Below are positions 27,703-36,264 of a stretch of DNA of 63,936 nt, piece by piece. Origin of the DNA: an uncultured Bacteroidales bacterium. GTDB lineage: Bacteria > Bacteroidota > Bacteroidia > Bacteroidales > GWA2-32-17. The stretch lies in NCBI GenBank assembly GCA_937960415.1, contig CALGPK010000005.1, positions 1 through 63,936 on the forward strand, written 5' to 3'. The notes under the pieces are model-generated. The model saw only the letters and a list, made by a program, of their open reading frames with translations, was not told the DNA's origin and did no database searches. Position 1 is the first letter of the stretch; the number at the start of each line of letters is the position of its first letter. The translations under genes were made by a program, and so were the position numbers.

Positions 27703-28656
27703 TTAATCGGATAAATTTAATTCTTTCTTAAAATATTCAATAGTATAGATTAAACCTTCTTCAAGTGAAACTGTTGGCTCCCAGCCATTTAATAGTTCTT
27801 TAGCCAGAGTAATATTGGGCTGACGCTGAATAGGATCGTCTTCGGGCAGTGGCTTAAAAACTATTTTCGACTTTGATTTGGTAAGCTTAATAACTATTTC
27901 AGCAAGCTCTAATATAGAAAACTCTTTCGGATTACCAATATTTATTGGACCAATAACCTCATCGCTGGTTGACATCATTCGTACCATCCCCTCAATTAAA
28001 TCAGTAATATACTGAAAACTACGAGTTTGAGTGCCATCGCCATATACAGTTATATCTTCGCCTTTAAGTGCCTGTACAATAAAGTTCGATACTACCCTGC
28101 CATCGTTGGGATGCATGCGAGGTCCGTATGTATTAAAAATACGAACAATTTTTATACGTACCTTATTTTGCTTGTAATAATTGATAAACAACGATTCGGC
28201 ACAACGTTTTCCTTCGTCGTAGCAAGAGCGAGGTCCAATGGGGTTTACATTTCCCCAATACTCTTCGGTTTGAGGATGAATTTTAGGATCGCCATACACT
28301 TCGCTGGTCGAAGCCTGCAAAACCTTGGCACGTATGCGTTTTGCCAACCCAAGCATGTTGATAGCACCCATCACACTGGTTTTGATGGTTTTAATTGGGT
28401 TATACTGATAATGAATAGGCGAAGCCGGACATGCCAAATTGTATATTTCGTCAACCTCTACAAAAAATGGGTTGATAACATCGTGGCGTATAAGCTCAAA
28501 ATACGGATTAGTCAACAAATGAATAACATTTTGTTTGGAACCTGTAAAATAATTATCGAGGCAAATAACTTCGTGCCCTTCGTTGAGCAGACGCTCGCAT
28601 AGATGCGAACCAATAAATCCGGCACCACCGGTTACCAGTATTTTTTTTCGTATCAT
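27703..28656 (-). CDS. UDP-glucuronate decarboxylase (UDP-xylose synthase)
   Basis: A 317-residue extended short-chain dehydrogenase. Rossmann GGAGFIGSH is at 9-17; the [10 protein letters not shown] loop, [21 protein letters not shown] and catalytic YDEGKRCAE are diagnostic of UXS rather than of RfbB, which carries a different segment after strand 2. It oxidises and decarboxylates UDP-glucuronate to UDP-xylose using bound NAD. Its substrate is the product of the adjacent UDP-glucose dehydrogenase gene, three bases upstream. Xylose or a derivative is therefore likely in a surface glycan. Confidence 0.9.
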   Translation of the reverse strand: MIRKKILVTGGAGFIGSHLCERLLNEGHEVICLDNYFTGSKQNVIHLLTNPYFELIRHDVINPFFVEVDEIYNLACPASPIHYQYNPIKTIKTSVMGAINMLGLAKRIRAKVLQASTSEVYGDPKIHPQTEEYWGNVNPIGPRSCYDEGKRCAESLFINYYKQNKVRIKIVRIFNTYGPRMHPNDGRVVSNFIVQALKGEDITVYGDGTQTRSFQYITDLIEGMVRMMSTSDEVIGPINIGNPKEFSILELAEIVIKLTKSKSKIVFKPLPEDDPIQRQPNITLAKELLNGWEPTVSLEEGLIYTIEYFKKELNLSD

Positions 28657-28658
28657 GT

Positions 28659-29975
28659 TTATTTTCTGCCTATACCATAATAAACAAAGCCAGCTTCACG
28701 AATTTCTTCGGGTTCGTAAATGTTTCTTCCGTCAAAGATAACATATTCTTTCATTAATGATTTCATTTTTTGCAAATCGGGTAGTCGAAATTCGCTCCAC
28801 TCTGTAACTAAAACCAAAGCATTAGCATTTTGTAAAGCCTCATACTGATTAGACACATATTGAATGGAATTGCCTATCTTACGTTTACATTCGTTCATAG
28901 CTACCGGATCGTATGCTACAATTTCTGCACCTACTTCTTTAAGTCTTTGAATAATTGTGAGCGATGGGGCTTCGCGCATATCGTCGGTATTAGGCTTAAA
29001 CGATAAACCCCATAGTGCGATACGTTTCCCTTTAAGGTTATTATTAAAGTGCCTAATTATTTTTTCGGCCATCATATTTTTTTGTGATTCATTAACTTCT
29101 TCAACCGATTTTAGAATTTTAAAATCATAGCCATATTCCAATGAAGTTTTAATCAATGCTTTCACATCTTTTGGGAAACAAGAACCACCGTAGCCAACAC
29201 CTGCATACAAAAACTTATTGCCTATACGCGGATCGCTGCCAATACCCTTGCGAACCATATTTACATCGGCACCAACCAACTCACACAAACGGGCAATTTC
29301 GTTCATAAAACTGATACGAGTTGCCAGCATTGCATTAGCTGCATATTTTGTCAATTCAGCCGAAATAATATCCATAAATACAATGGGATGATTGTTCAAA
29401 ATAAAAGGCTTATACAATCTACGCATCACTTTTTCGGCTTCGGTACTTTCGACACCAATAACAATACGGTCTGGACGAAGGAAATCTTCTACCGCATTAC
29501 CTTCTTTTAGGAACTCTGGATTAGAAACCACATCAAATGGAATATTTACGCCACGTTTCTGTTGTTCTTCGAGGATAACCTGTTTTACTTTTTGTGCTGT
29601 ACCAACGGGAACAGTACTTTTATTAACAACAACCAAATATTGGTCTATATGTTGTCCTATTTCGCGTGCTACGCTTAATACATATTGCAAATCGGCCGAT
29701 CCATCTTCGTCAGGTGGTGTGCCCACTGCTATGAAAGCCACCTCGGCTCCTTTTAAACTATCGGCAATAGAGGTAGTAAAAAACAGTGTTCCTTTTTGCA
29801 TGTTCTTTTTGACCAAAGGCTCTAAACCGGGTTCGTAAATAGGTATAATACCCTGCTTTAAACGATTAATTTTTTCTTCATCGATATCAACACAAGTAAC
29901 GGTTACCCCTGTCTCAGCAAAACATGTTCCGGTTACTAATCCAACATAACCAGTACCAATAACAGAAATATTCAT
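28659..29975 (-). CDS. UDP-glucose 6-dehydrogenase
   Basis: A 438-residue enzyme that oxidises UDP-glucose to UDP-glucuronate with two NAD+. The N-terminal NAD site is [10 protein letters not shown] (7-16). The catalytic cysteine is in the segment [12 protein letters not shown] near residues 256-267, and [21 protein letters not shown] lies in the middle. All key residues are present. First gene of the nucleotide-sugar operon with a promoter just upstream. Confidence 0.95.
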   Translation of the reverse strand: MNISVIGTGYVGLVTGTCFAETGVTVTCVDIDEEKINRLKQGIIPIYEPGLEPLVKKNMQKGTLFFTTSIADSLKGAEVAFIAVGTPPDEDGSADLQYVLSVAREIGQHIDQYLVVVNKSTVPVGTAQKVKQVILEEQQKRGVNIPFDVVSNPEFLKEGNAVEDFLRPDRIVIGVESTEAEKVMRRLYKPFILNNHPIVFMDIISAELTKYAANAMLATRISFMNEIARLCELVGADVNMVRKGIGSDPRIGNKFLYAGVGYGGSCFPKDVKALIKTSLEYGYDFKILKSVEEVNESQKNMMAEKIIRHFNNNLKGKRIALWGLSFKPNTDDMREAPSLTIIQRLKEVGAEIVAYDPVAMNECKRKIGNSIQYVSNQYEALQNANALVLVTEWSEFRLPDLQKMKSLMKEYVIFDGRNIYEPEEIREAGFVYYGIGRK

Positions 29976-29991
29976 AACATTTTATTTTTTG

Positions 29992-29999
29992 CAAATTTA
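29992..29999 (-). promoter_or_regulatory. Promoter -7 element for nucleotide-sugar operon
   Basis: Minus strand TAAATTTG matches TAnnTTTG, 16 bases before the ATG of the UDP-glucose dehydrogenase gene. No convincing -33 box. Confidence 0.55.
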
Positions 30000-30039
30000 A
30001 ATTCAAATAATTAAAAGAATTACCACATTTTTTAACGTT

Positions 30040-30792
30040 TCATTTTTTTCGCTTAAATATATTAAATACACGAATATCGCTACCTTCAAAAGTAAACGAC
30101 AAAATTAGCATCTTGCTGGTCATTCGGTGAATAGCACGAGTATATTCCGAGCCATCGGGGACAATTACATTGTTTAAACCAACAACATATTTCAACTCCA
30201 TGGCAAATTTAAAATATTCGAGAAAAAAATCGCTGCCAACGCCCAATTCATAATAAAAACTCATTCTTCTTAAACGTATTTTGGGCAGTTCCTCGTCGCG
30301 AATACGTTTTTGTGCTGCCAAATCCACTTTTAAGCTACCGCCTGCAATTAAATACGGACGAAAATTAGTCATACGTGCGGCTTTGTATTCCAACAAAAAC
30401 GGAAAATCCAAAAACGTAGATTCAATTTTCATTACATGCGGGTAAAATACTGTATCGGCACGAACCCAATACTCTAAATTGCGTTGACCTAAATTTAAAC
30501 CAGGCAAAAATCTAAACGAAAAATACGGATGAAAGTTATAATTTGATACAATATTAATGTTGATGCCTATTTTTGGAATATTTTCGACCGAATAAACCGA
30601 ATCGAGGTACCAAAACTGACCGGAGTTACGAATGGTAAAATCCATCGCATTAAAACCAAGCGCCATGCCAAAATGCAACGGTACCACATCGTATTTGGGC
30701 AAATTTTGTGGGCTGGTGTTTTGCGAAAACACGGTTTGAGTTTGGATGAGTAGCAAAATGGTGATATGATTAAACTTTTTAAACATACGCAT
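30040..30792 (-). CDS. porT: PorT family outer-membrane protein (type IX secretion)
   Basis: A 250-residue protein. The reading frame opens earlier, inside ubiE, so I chose the ATG at 30792 (one at 30786 is equally possible). A signal peptide ends near QTVFSQN. The rest is rich in alternating hydrophobic/aromatic residues (HFGMALGFNAMDFTI, FHPYFSFRFLPGLNLGQRNLEY, FRPYLIAGGSLKVDLA) typical of an eight-stranded barrel, and closely follows the PorT/SprT pattern. PorT is needed for T9SS function in Porphyromonas. Position directly after ubiE is the same as in other Bacteroidota, which supports the call. Confidence 0.85.
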   Translation of the reverse strand: MRMFKKFNHITILLLIQTQTVFSQNTSPQNLPKYDVVPLHFGMALGFNAMDFTIRNSGQFWYLDSVYSVENIPKIGININIVSNYNFHPYFSFRFLPGLNLGQRNLEYWVRADTVFYPHVMKIESTFLDFPFLLEYKAARMTNFRPYLIAGGSLKVDLAAQKRIRDEELPKIRLRRMSFYYELGVGSDFFLEYFKFAMELKYVVGLNNVIVPDGSEYTRAIHRMTSKMLILSFTFEGSDIRVFNIFKRKK

Positions 30793-30812
30793 ATAACGTA
30801 AAAAAAAGCTTT

Positions 30813-31505
30813 TTATTTTTTTAATACAAAAATTGCCACTAAACCTCCGTTGAATGTTTTTGTTTTTAAAAACGCAAAACCATGTTTCTTGCACAGTTCA
30901 ATAAACTCCTCTTTTGTGTAAAAATGACCTATTGTTTCGTATAGATATCGATATGCTTCATTGTTTTTAGATATTATTTTCCCAACCATGGGAATAACAT
31001 ACTTTAAATACAACTTCATCAACGAAAACATGAGTTTGTTAGTCGGCTTAACAAACTCTAATACTACCAGGCGTCCGTTTTTTTTCATTACACGATAAAT
31101 TTCTTGAAATGCCAACTCGATGCTTTCAAAATTACGAACGCCAAAAGCTACAGTAACTAAATCGAACCATTCATTTTGAAAATTTAGCTTTTCGGCCTGC
31201 ATTCGAAATAAATCTACACGATCATATCCGGCGAGCTTTTGTTGGGCTATTTGCATCATTTTTTCCGATATATCGACACCTATCAATCTGGCATGAGTCT
31301 TTTTTCGCATCTCAATAAGCATATCGCCCGTTCCAGTGGCTATATCGAGCACTATAGATGGTTTTTCTGTCAATGCCCATTTTACGGCTTGCTCTCGCCA
31401 AAATTTATCGCGTTTAACACTCAATAAACGATTAAGCAAATCGTAGGTTGGTGCAATGCTGTCAAACATTTCGCCAACACGCTGGCTCGACTTGTCGATA
31501 TACAT
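30813..31505 (-). CDS. ubiE: Demethylmenaquinone methyltransferase
   Basis: A 230-residue SAM-dependent C-methyltransferase. SAM site DIATGTGDM is near 55-63; FDSIAPTYDLLNRLLS (14-29) and the conserved segment DLVTVAFGVRNFE near 115-127 are the UbiE/MenG signatures. In a menaquinone-using phylum it should catalyse the last step, demethylmenaquinone to menaquinone (MenG activity). The start is one base after the purL stop. Confidence 0.94.
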   Translation of the reverse strand: MYIDKSSQRVGEMFDSIAPTYDLLNRLLSVKRDKFWREQAVKWALTEKPSIVLDIATGTGDMLIEMRKKTHARLIGVDISEKMMQIAQQKLAGYDRVDLFRMQAEKLNFQNEWFDLVTVAFGVRNFESIELAFQEIYRVMKKNGRLVVLEFVKPTNKLMFSLMKLYLKYVIPMVGKIISKNNEAYRYLYETIGHFYTKEEFIELCKKHGFAFLKTKTFNGGLVAIFVLKK

Positions 31506-31506
31506 C

Positions 31507-33729
31507 TTATGAATTCAGTATTTGCTCTATTGCCTGATGATACAACAATGTATAATCTTTAATAAAACCATACGATACATCGTCAATGCGTAATTCGCCT
31601 TTGGTTACATGTCCAAGGGTGATAAAAGGGACTTTTTGATTCATCATGAAATCGACAAAATCATCCTCTCGGCTTGGACACACCGAAACAACCACCCTCC
31701 CCTGTCCTTCGCCAAATAAGAAAGCGTCTTCACGTATTTCGCTATCGGTTGTTATATCAAAACCAAGCTGATTGGGCATACTCGATTCCAGTAAAGTAAT
31801 AAACAAACCACCTTCGGAAACATCATGAGCCGAACATATCAAACGTTTATCGATAAGCGTCGAAACCACTTTTTGCATTTGATATTCCTCATCTAAATCG
31901 AAATATGGTGCAGGCGAATATTGCACCTTATGATAATGAATTAAATACTGCGACGAAGCTATATCATTAGTTGACTTGCCAATCAAATAAATCATATCAC
32001 CCTTACGTTCGAATGCAAGCGACATTTGATTCTTTTTGTCTAATAAGCCAAGCATACCGATGGTAGGCGTTGGATAAACAGGTTCTACTTTTTTGCCAAG
32101 AGCTGTTTGATTGTAAAAGCTGACATTACCACCGGTTACTGGGGTGTCAAATTTTTTACATGCTTTGCTCATTCCTTTAATGGTTTCGACAAACTGCCAA
32201 TAAACTTCGGGATTATAAGGATTGCCAAAATTTAGACAATTGGTTATTGCAATGGGAATACCACCCGAACAAACAATATTTCGTGCTGCTTCGGCAACTG
32301 CCATAGCTGCTCCCTCCTGTGGATTGGCATAAACATAGCGAGAATTGCAATCGACCGTTAATGCAAGAGCTAAATTAGTGCCCTTAACATTAACAATTCC
32401 TGCATCCGATGGCATATTTGTTGACATATTATTAGTACGCACCATAGTATCATACTGTTCATAAATCCATCTTTTTGAGGCTATCGTGGGAATCTGGCAA
32501 ATCATTTTAGCTACTTCAATCAAATTATCCGGTACAGGAATTTTATCTGCATCAAAATTTTTTATTTTCTTAAAATATGCTGGTTTTTTATATTCACGCT
32601 TATATACAGGAGCCCCTCCTCCCAATACAAGAGATGAAGCAGGTACTTCTGCTACCAATTCGTCTTTGTAGTAGAAGTACAACTTATCCTCGTCAATTAC
32701 TTCGCCGATGATAGCATAATGCAAATCCCATTTTTGAAGTATTTTTTCCACCTTTTTTTCATTGCCTTTTTTAACAACAAGCAACATTCTTTCTTGTGAT
32801 TCGGAAAGCAAAATTTCCCATGCTTCCATGTTTTGCTGCCGCAAAGGTACTTTTGACAGATTGATACGCATGCCACAATTGCCACGTGCCGACATTTCGG
32901 AGGTAGAGCAAATAATACCTGCTGCCCCCATATCCTGCATGCCAACAATTAAACCTTTGTCGTTTAACTCGAGCGTAGCTTCGAGCAAAAGCTTTTCCAT
33001 AAATGGGTCGCCTACCTGAACACTGGGAATATCGTCGGCCGAATTTTCGTGAAGGTCGGCACTGGCAAACGTTGCACCATGAATGCCGTCCTTGCCTGTT
33101 GAAGAGCCAACTATGTACACAGGATTACCAATACCTTTTGCTGTTGCCGAAATAATTTTATCGGTTTCGACAATACCAACCGACATAGCATTGACCAGAG
33201 GATTATGATTGTAACACTCGTCGAAATATACTTCTCCGCCAACAACAGGTACACCAAATGAATTGCCATAATCGCCAATGCCTTTAACAACTCCCTTAAG
33301 CAACCATTTAGTACGGTCGAGCTTTAAATCGCCAAAACGCAATGAATTTAACTGAGCAATAGGGCGTGCACCCATCGTAAAAATATCGCGATTGATGCCT
33401 CCCACACCCGTAGCTGCCCCCTGATAAGGCTCTACAGCCGATGGATGGTTGTGCGATTCGATTTTGAATGCACATGCCAAACCATTACCCAAATTGACCA
33501 ACCCGGCATTTTCGCTACCAGCCTCTGCCAGCAACACCTTACCTTTGCGAGGAAGTTTTTTTAGCCAAAGAATAGAGTTTTTATATGATGCATGCTCCGA
33601 CCACATGACCGAATATATGCTCAACTCAGTAAAATTGGGATTTCGCCCTAAAATAGTCTTAATTTTTTCGTACTCTTCGGGTAATAAACCTAATTCCTTA
33701 GCAGTATCAATAGTTACTTCTTTGTTCAT
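31507..33729 (-). CDS. purL: Phosphoribosylformylglycinamidine synthase subunit PurL (small type)
   Basis: A 740-residue AIRS/FGAM-synthase protein. The N-terminal MWSEHASYKNSILWLKKLP carries the histidine used in catalysis; LAEAGSENAGLVNLGNGLACAFKIESHNHPSAVEPYQGAATGVGGI is followed by duplicated ATP-binding halves. The length is that of the small PurL, which lacks the glutaminase domain and therefore needs separate PurS and PurQ partners (not in this window). It catalyses ATP-dependent amidation of FGAR to FGAM in purine synthesis. First gene of a purL-ubiE-porT run. Confidence 0.95.
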   Translation of the reverse strand: MNKEVTIDTAKELGLLPEEYEKIKTILGRNPNFTELSIYSVMWSEHASYKNSILWLKKLPRKGKVLLAEAGSENAGLVNLGNGLACAFKIESHNHPSAVEPYQGAATGVGGINRDIFTMGARPIAQLNSLRFGDLKLDRTKWLLKGVVKGIGDYGNSFGVPVVGGEVYFDECYNHNPLVNAMSVGIVETDKIISATAKGIGNPVYIVGSSTGKDGIHGATFASADLHENSADDIPSVQVGDPFMEKLLLEATLELNDKGLIVGMQDMGAAGIICSTSEMSARGNCGMRINLSKVPLRQQNMEAWEILLSESQERMLLVVKKGNEKKVEKILQKWDLHYAIIGEVIDEDKLYFYYKDELVAEVPASSLVLGGGAPVYKREYKKPAYFKKIKNFDADKIPVPDNLIEVAKMICQIPTIASKRWIYEQYDTMVRTNNMSTNMPSDAGIVNVKGTNLALALTVDCNSRYVYANPQEGAAMAVAEAARNIVCSGGIPIAITNCLNFGNPYNPEVYWQFVETIKGMSKACKKFDTPVTGGNVSFYNQTALGKKVEPVYPTPTIGMLGLLDKKNQMSLAFERKGDMIYLIGKSTNDIASSQYLIHYHKVQYSPAPYFDLDEEYQMQKVVSTLIDKRLICSAHDVSEGGLFITLLESSMPNQLGFDITTDSEIREDAFLFGEGQGRVVVSVCPSREDDFVDFMMNQKVPFITLGHVTKGELRIDDVSYGFIKDYTLLYHQAIEQILNS

Positions 33730-33775
33730 AAGATTATTTTATCTTTTGACAAAGATACATGAGATTTTTAATAAA

Positions 33776-35209
33776 ATGCATATTTTAGTAACTTTACAAG
33801 CAAAAAATTGTCGTATCGTGCTCCATTTTGCATACAAAAGTTTTACAAAGAATATTGTTTTTTTTCTAATTTTCTTTTACCAAGATTGTTGTTCTCAAGA
33901 TACGTTGAATAAAGATGAATTAAATTATCAGTTACTAATGGCTTCTTATTATGGATATACCGATTCTATCATATATTGGTTAAACCTTGGTGCCGATGTA
34001 GATGCCATATCGAGCGATGGAGTTTCCGCCCTCAACTATGCAATACAAAGTCGTAATCTTAATGCTGTAAAAGCACTGGTAGTTAATGGAGCTAACATCA
34101 ATTATTACAGCAACAAGAATTTGCCACCAATTTTTCTGGCTGTATCGTATAATGAAAAAGAAATGGTTAATTACTTAATTGCAAAAGGAGCAAAGCTAAC
34201 TACTCTGGTAAAAAATAAATTAAACGTATTGCATTTTGCTGTCAAATATGCCGATTCGTCTATTTTCCGAATACTATACACGAATCAACCCGAACTATTT
34301 GAGCTAAAAGATGATGATGGAAATAGTCCGATGATGGCTGCCATTTTATACAAACGTTACGATATTATTCCCATTATTTGTACAAACTATAATGCCGAGA
34401 AACATCGTGATAAATTTGGAATTACGCCTTTTTTATTTTCAATAATTCAAGCCGATTCTACAATGGCAGAATATTTACTCCATTGTCATTCGCAACTTAA
34501 CGAAACGAGCTATAATGGCTACGGAATCATCGAATATGCCATTATATCAAAAAATAAAGACATGCTTCAATGGGCTTTAAAAAAAGAAAGTTCTACAAAA
34601 AAACAAAAATCATCTGTAAAACTTGCTTATATTGCTGAAAATCGTCAACTGGCGCGTATTTTCCAAATAACAGGATATCCCAACTACTACGGATTTGTAT
34701 TCTCTAAACTCAATATTGGTCATTCACATATATTTACCAGTAATGATTATATGTTTGGCTTTACATCAAAATTAACCGAATATCGTTACGGTTTTCTGTC
34801 TTGCTTAAACTTTTATACTCGTTTGTGGGCAAATCGTGTTATGTTCCCTACCGATGAAAACAATGTCTATATTCAGGCATGGGAACGGCGTTCACTTTTG
34901 AATTTTCAATTTTCGAAACATATTCTTTTGTATGGCAATTCCAAAAATAAGCTTTACTTTTTAGCTGGCTTTGCCAGTTATTATACTTACGGGAAATTTA
35001 GAGGCATTGAAGAAAAACCTAAAGCCTACTTTTTGCATACTCCATCGTTATTTCTGCTTTGGCAGACACCCGACATAGCTTTATCTGTTGGCTTTGAACA
35101 TTTTAAGTTTAAAAATATCGATGCCAAAGGATTACACATCACACTCAGTCAAACATTTACTATTCCGTTGCATAACTTGTATATTCCTAATAAACATATT
35201 GCATGGTAA
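33776..35209 (+). CDS. Exported ankyrin-repeat protein with barrel-like C-terminus
   Basis: A 477-residue protein of unknown function. The open frame extends upstream across the purL start, so I chose the ATG at 33776; a GTG at 33818, 22 bases after a TAACTTTA promoter-like site, would give a tidier signal peptide. A hydrophobic export signal ends near YQDCCSQ. About eight ankyrin repeats follow (45-300; for example DGVSALNYAIQSRNLNAVKA, LPPIFLAVSYNEKEMVNYLI). Residues about 305-475 switch to alternating aromatic beta-strands (FVFSKLNIGHSHIF, YMFGFTSKLTEYRYGFLSC, LYFLAGFASYYTYG), as in outer-membrane barrels. The final 7 bases overlap the lipoprotein gene. Confidence 0.8.
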   Translation: MHILVTLQAKNCRIVLHFAYKSFTKNIVFFLIFFYQDCCSQDTLNKDELNYQLLMASYYGYTDSIIYWLNLGADVDAISSDGVSALNYAIQSRNLNAVKALVVNGANINYYSNKNLPPIFLAVSYNEKEMVNYLIAKGAKLTTLVKNKLNVLHFAVKYADSSIFRILYTNQPELFELKDDDGNSPMMAAILYKRYDIIPIICTNYNAEKHRDKFGITPFLFSIIQADSTMAEYLLHCHSQLNETSYNGYGIIEYAIISKNKDMLQWALKKESSTKKQKSSVKLAYIAENRQLARIFQITGYPNYYGFVFSKLNIGHSHIFTSNDYMFGFTSKLTEYRYGFLSCLNFYTRLWANRVMFPTDENNVYIQAWERRSLLNFQFSKHILLYGNSKNKLYFLAGFASYYTYGKFRGIEEKPKAYFLHTPSLFLLWQTPDIALSVGFEHFKFKNIDAKGLHITLSQTFTIPLHNLYIPNKHIAW

Positions 35210-35625
35210 AAAAAATCTACATATTCATATTGCTAATTGTATCGACAACTGCATGTCAAATTTACGACAGCGACTGCAATGATTCCGATTGCCTTAGTTA
35301 TGAACCTTATGAAGCTACTATGAACATTTGGCTTACTATCGACAATCAAAACGATAGTGTTCCTATATGGATATACGAAGGAAAATACAATGATATCAAT
35401 TCGTTGATTTTCAAGGATACCTGTACCGAAGAAATGTATCGCATCATACTACCACTAAATTATCAATATTATGTAAAAGCCAAATACAAAAAAGCAGATA
35501 AAACAATATATGCCATAGATGGAGTTTATTTCAAGAAATACCAGCGTACAGAATGCGACTCTGTATGCTGGAAAATAAAAAACAACCGAATAGATGTAAG
35601 GTTAAAAAAAATAAACATAAACTAA
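35203..35625 (+). CDS. Small lipoprotein of unknown function
   Basis: A 140-residue protein with a lipoprotein signal (IVSTTAC, Cys18). The mature part starts with Asp/Cys clusters (DSDCNDSDCLSYEPYE), three cysteines including Cys18 within the first dozen mature residues, then a beta-rich region with MNIWLTIDNQNDSVPIWIYEGKYND. I do not recognise a family. It overlaps the ankyrin gene by 7 bases, so the two are probably translated together and may act together at the envelope. Its 3' end overlaps the convergent gene by four bases. Confidence 0.7.
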   Translation: MVKKIYIFILLIVSTTACQIYDSDCNDSDCLSYEPYEATMNIWLTIDNQNDSVPIWIYEGKYNDINSLIFKDTCTEEMYRIILPLNYQYYVKAKYKKADKTIYAIDGVYFKKYQRTECDSVCWKIKNNRIDVRLKKININ

Positions 35626-36188
35626 AACGACCACCCCACGGCAATAAGAGGTCCGTAAACTGCTGTTTTTTGCAGATTTCGTCCGCGCAAGTCATACACA
35701 CGTTCCATGTGAATATCTACACCCAAACGATAAGTAAAACCGCCTTTAGGATTTTGATGCCTGAATCCTAAAAATAACATGGGTGTAATATCTTTTCGAT
35801 TCTCGAAGTAATATCCACCTAAACCAATATCGAAATGATTTTTGTTGCCCAAAATAGCATGAACAGAGATAGGTATAAATACTTCTTGCCCCATAACCGT
35901 AGAATCGTTGGTAGCCTGTGAATATCCAATACCCAGTCTCATGGTAAAGGCATTCGATTCATCGGTTTGTAAGATAGCGTCGTAATTAAAAGAATAACGC
36001 AAACCTTTGTAATAACCATAAAACATACCAGCCTCGCCCAATAATGTGTTCGAACCAAGTCGCTGGCGTTTAAATTTCGAACGACGAGGTTTGCTAATAT
36101 AATCGTTTGGATCGTTGTATGCTCTTATTTCCGAAAAAATAAGAGTAAACAATATAAAGATAATAATCAAACCAAACGAGACTTTCAT
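35622..36188 (-). CDS. Putative outer-membrane beta-barrel protein of unknown function
   Basis: A 188-residue protein with a signal peptide (about 1-23, SEIRAYND). After a basic linker (KPRRSKFKRQRLG) it alternates hydrophobic and polar residues with Gly and aromatic caps (FTMRLGIGYSQA, VFIPISVHAILG, FDIGLGGYYFEN, MLFLGFRHQN, LIAVGWSF) and ends in an aromatic residue, as outer-membrane barrels do. About eight strands are possible. No family is recognised. It converges with the lipoprotein gene and diverges from tex. Confidence 0.7.
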   Translation of the reverse strand: MKVSFGLIIIFILFTLIFSEIRAYNDPNDYISKPRRSKFKRQRLGSNTLLGEAGMFYGYYKGLRYSFNYDAILQTDESNAFTMRLGIGYSQATNDSTVMGQEVFIPISVHAILGNKNHFDIGLGGYYFENRKDITPMLFLGFRHQNPKGGFTYRLGVDIHMERVYDLRGRNLQKTAVYGPLIAVGWSF

Positions 36189-36221
36189 ACATAAAATTCT
36201 GTGTAAATGTAAAAAAAAACT

Positions 36222-36229
36222 TAATTTCG
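36222..36229 (+). promoter_or_regulatory. Promoter-like element before tex
   Basis: TAATTTCG, one mismatch from TAnnTTTG, 35 bases before the ATG at 36265. Confidence 0.35.
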
Positions 36230-36264
36230 TGCAAGTTATTTACGATAACATTAAGGCAACATTT

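Noticed and set aside
27703-28656. Calling the 317-residue sugar enzyme RfbB
   Set aside because: The [10 protein letters not shown] and [12 protein letters not shown] segments are those of UDP-glucuronate decarboxylase, and it lies next to UDP-glucose dehydrogenase.
33449-33775. Upstream extension of the ankyrin gene across the purL start
   Set aside because: The first ~109 codons are antisense to purL and precede the export signal; the ATG at 33776 or GTG at 33818 is more sensible.
36115-36264. Upstream 50-codon extension of tex
   Set aside because: It overlaps the divergent barrel gene and is not Tex-like; the ATG at 36265 gives normal length.
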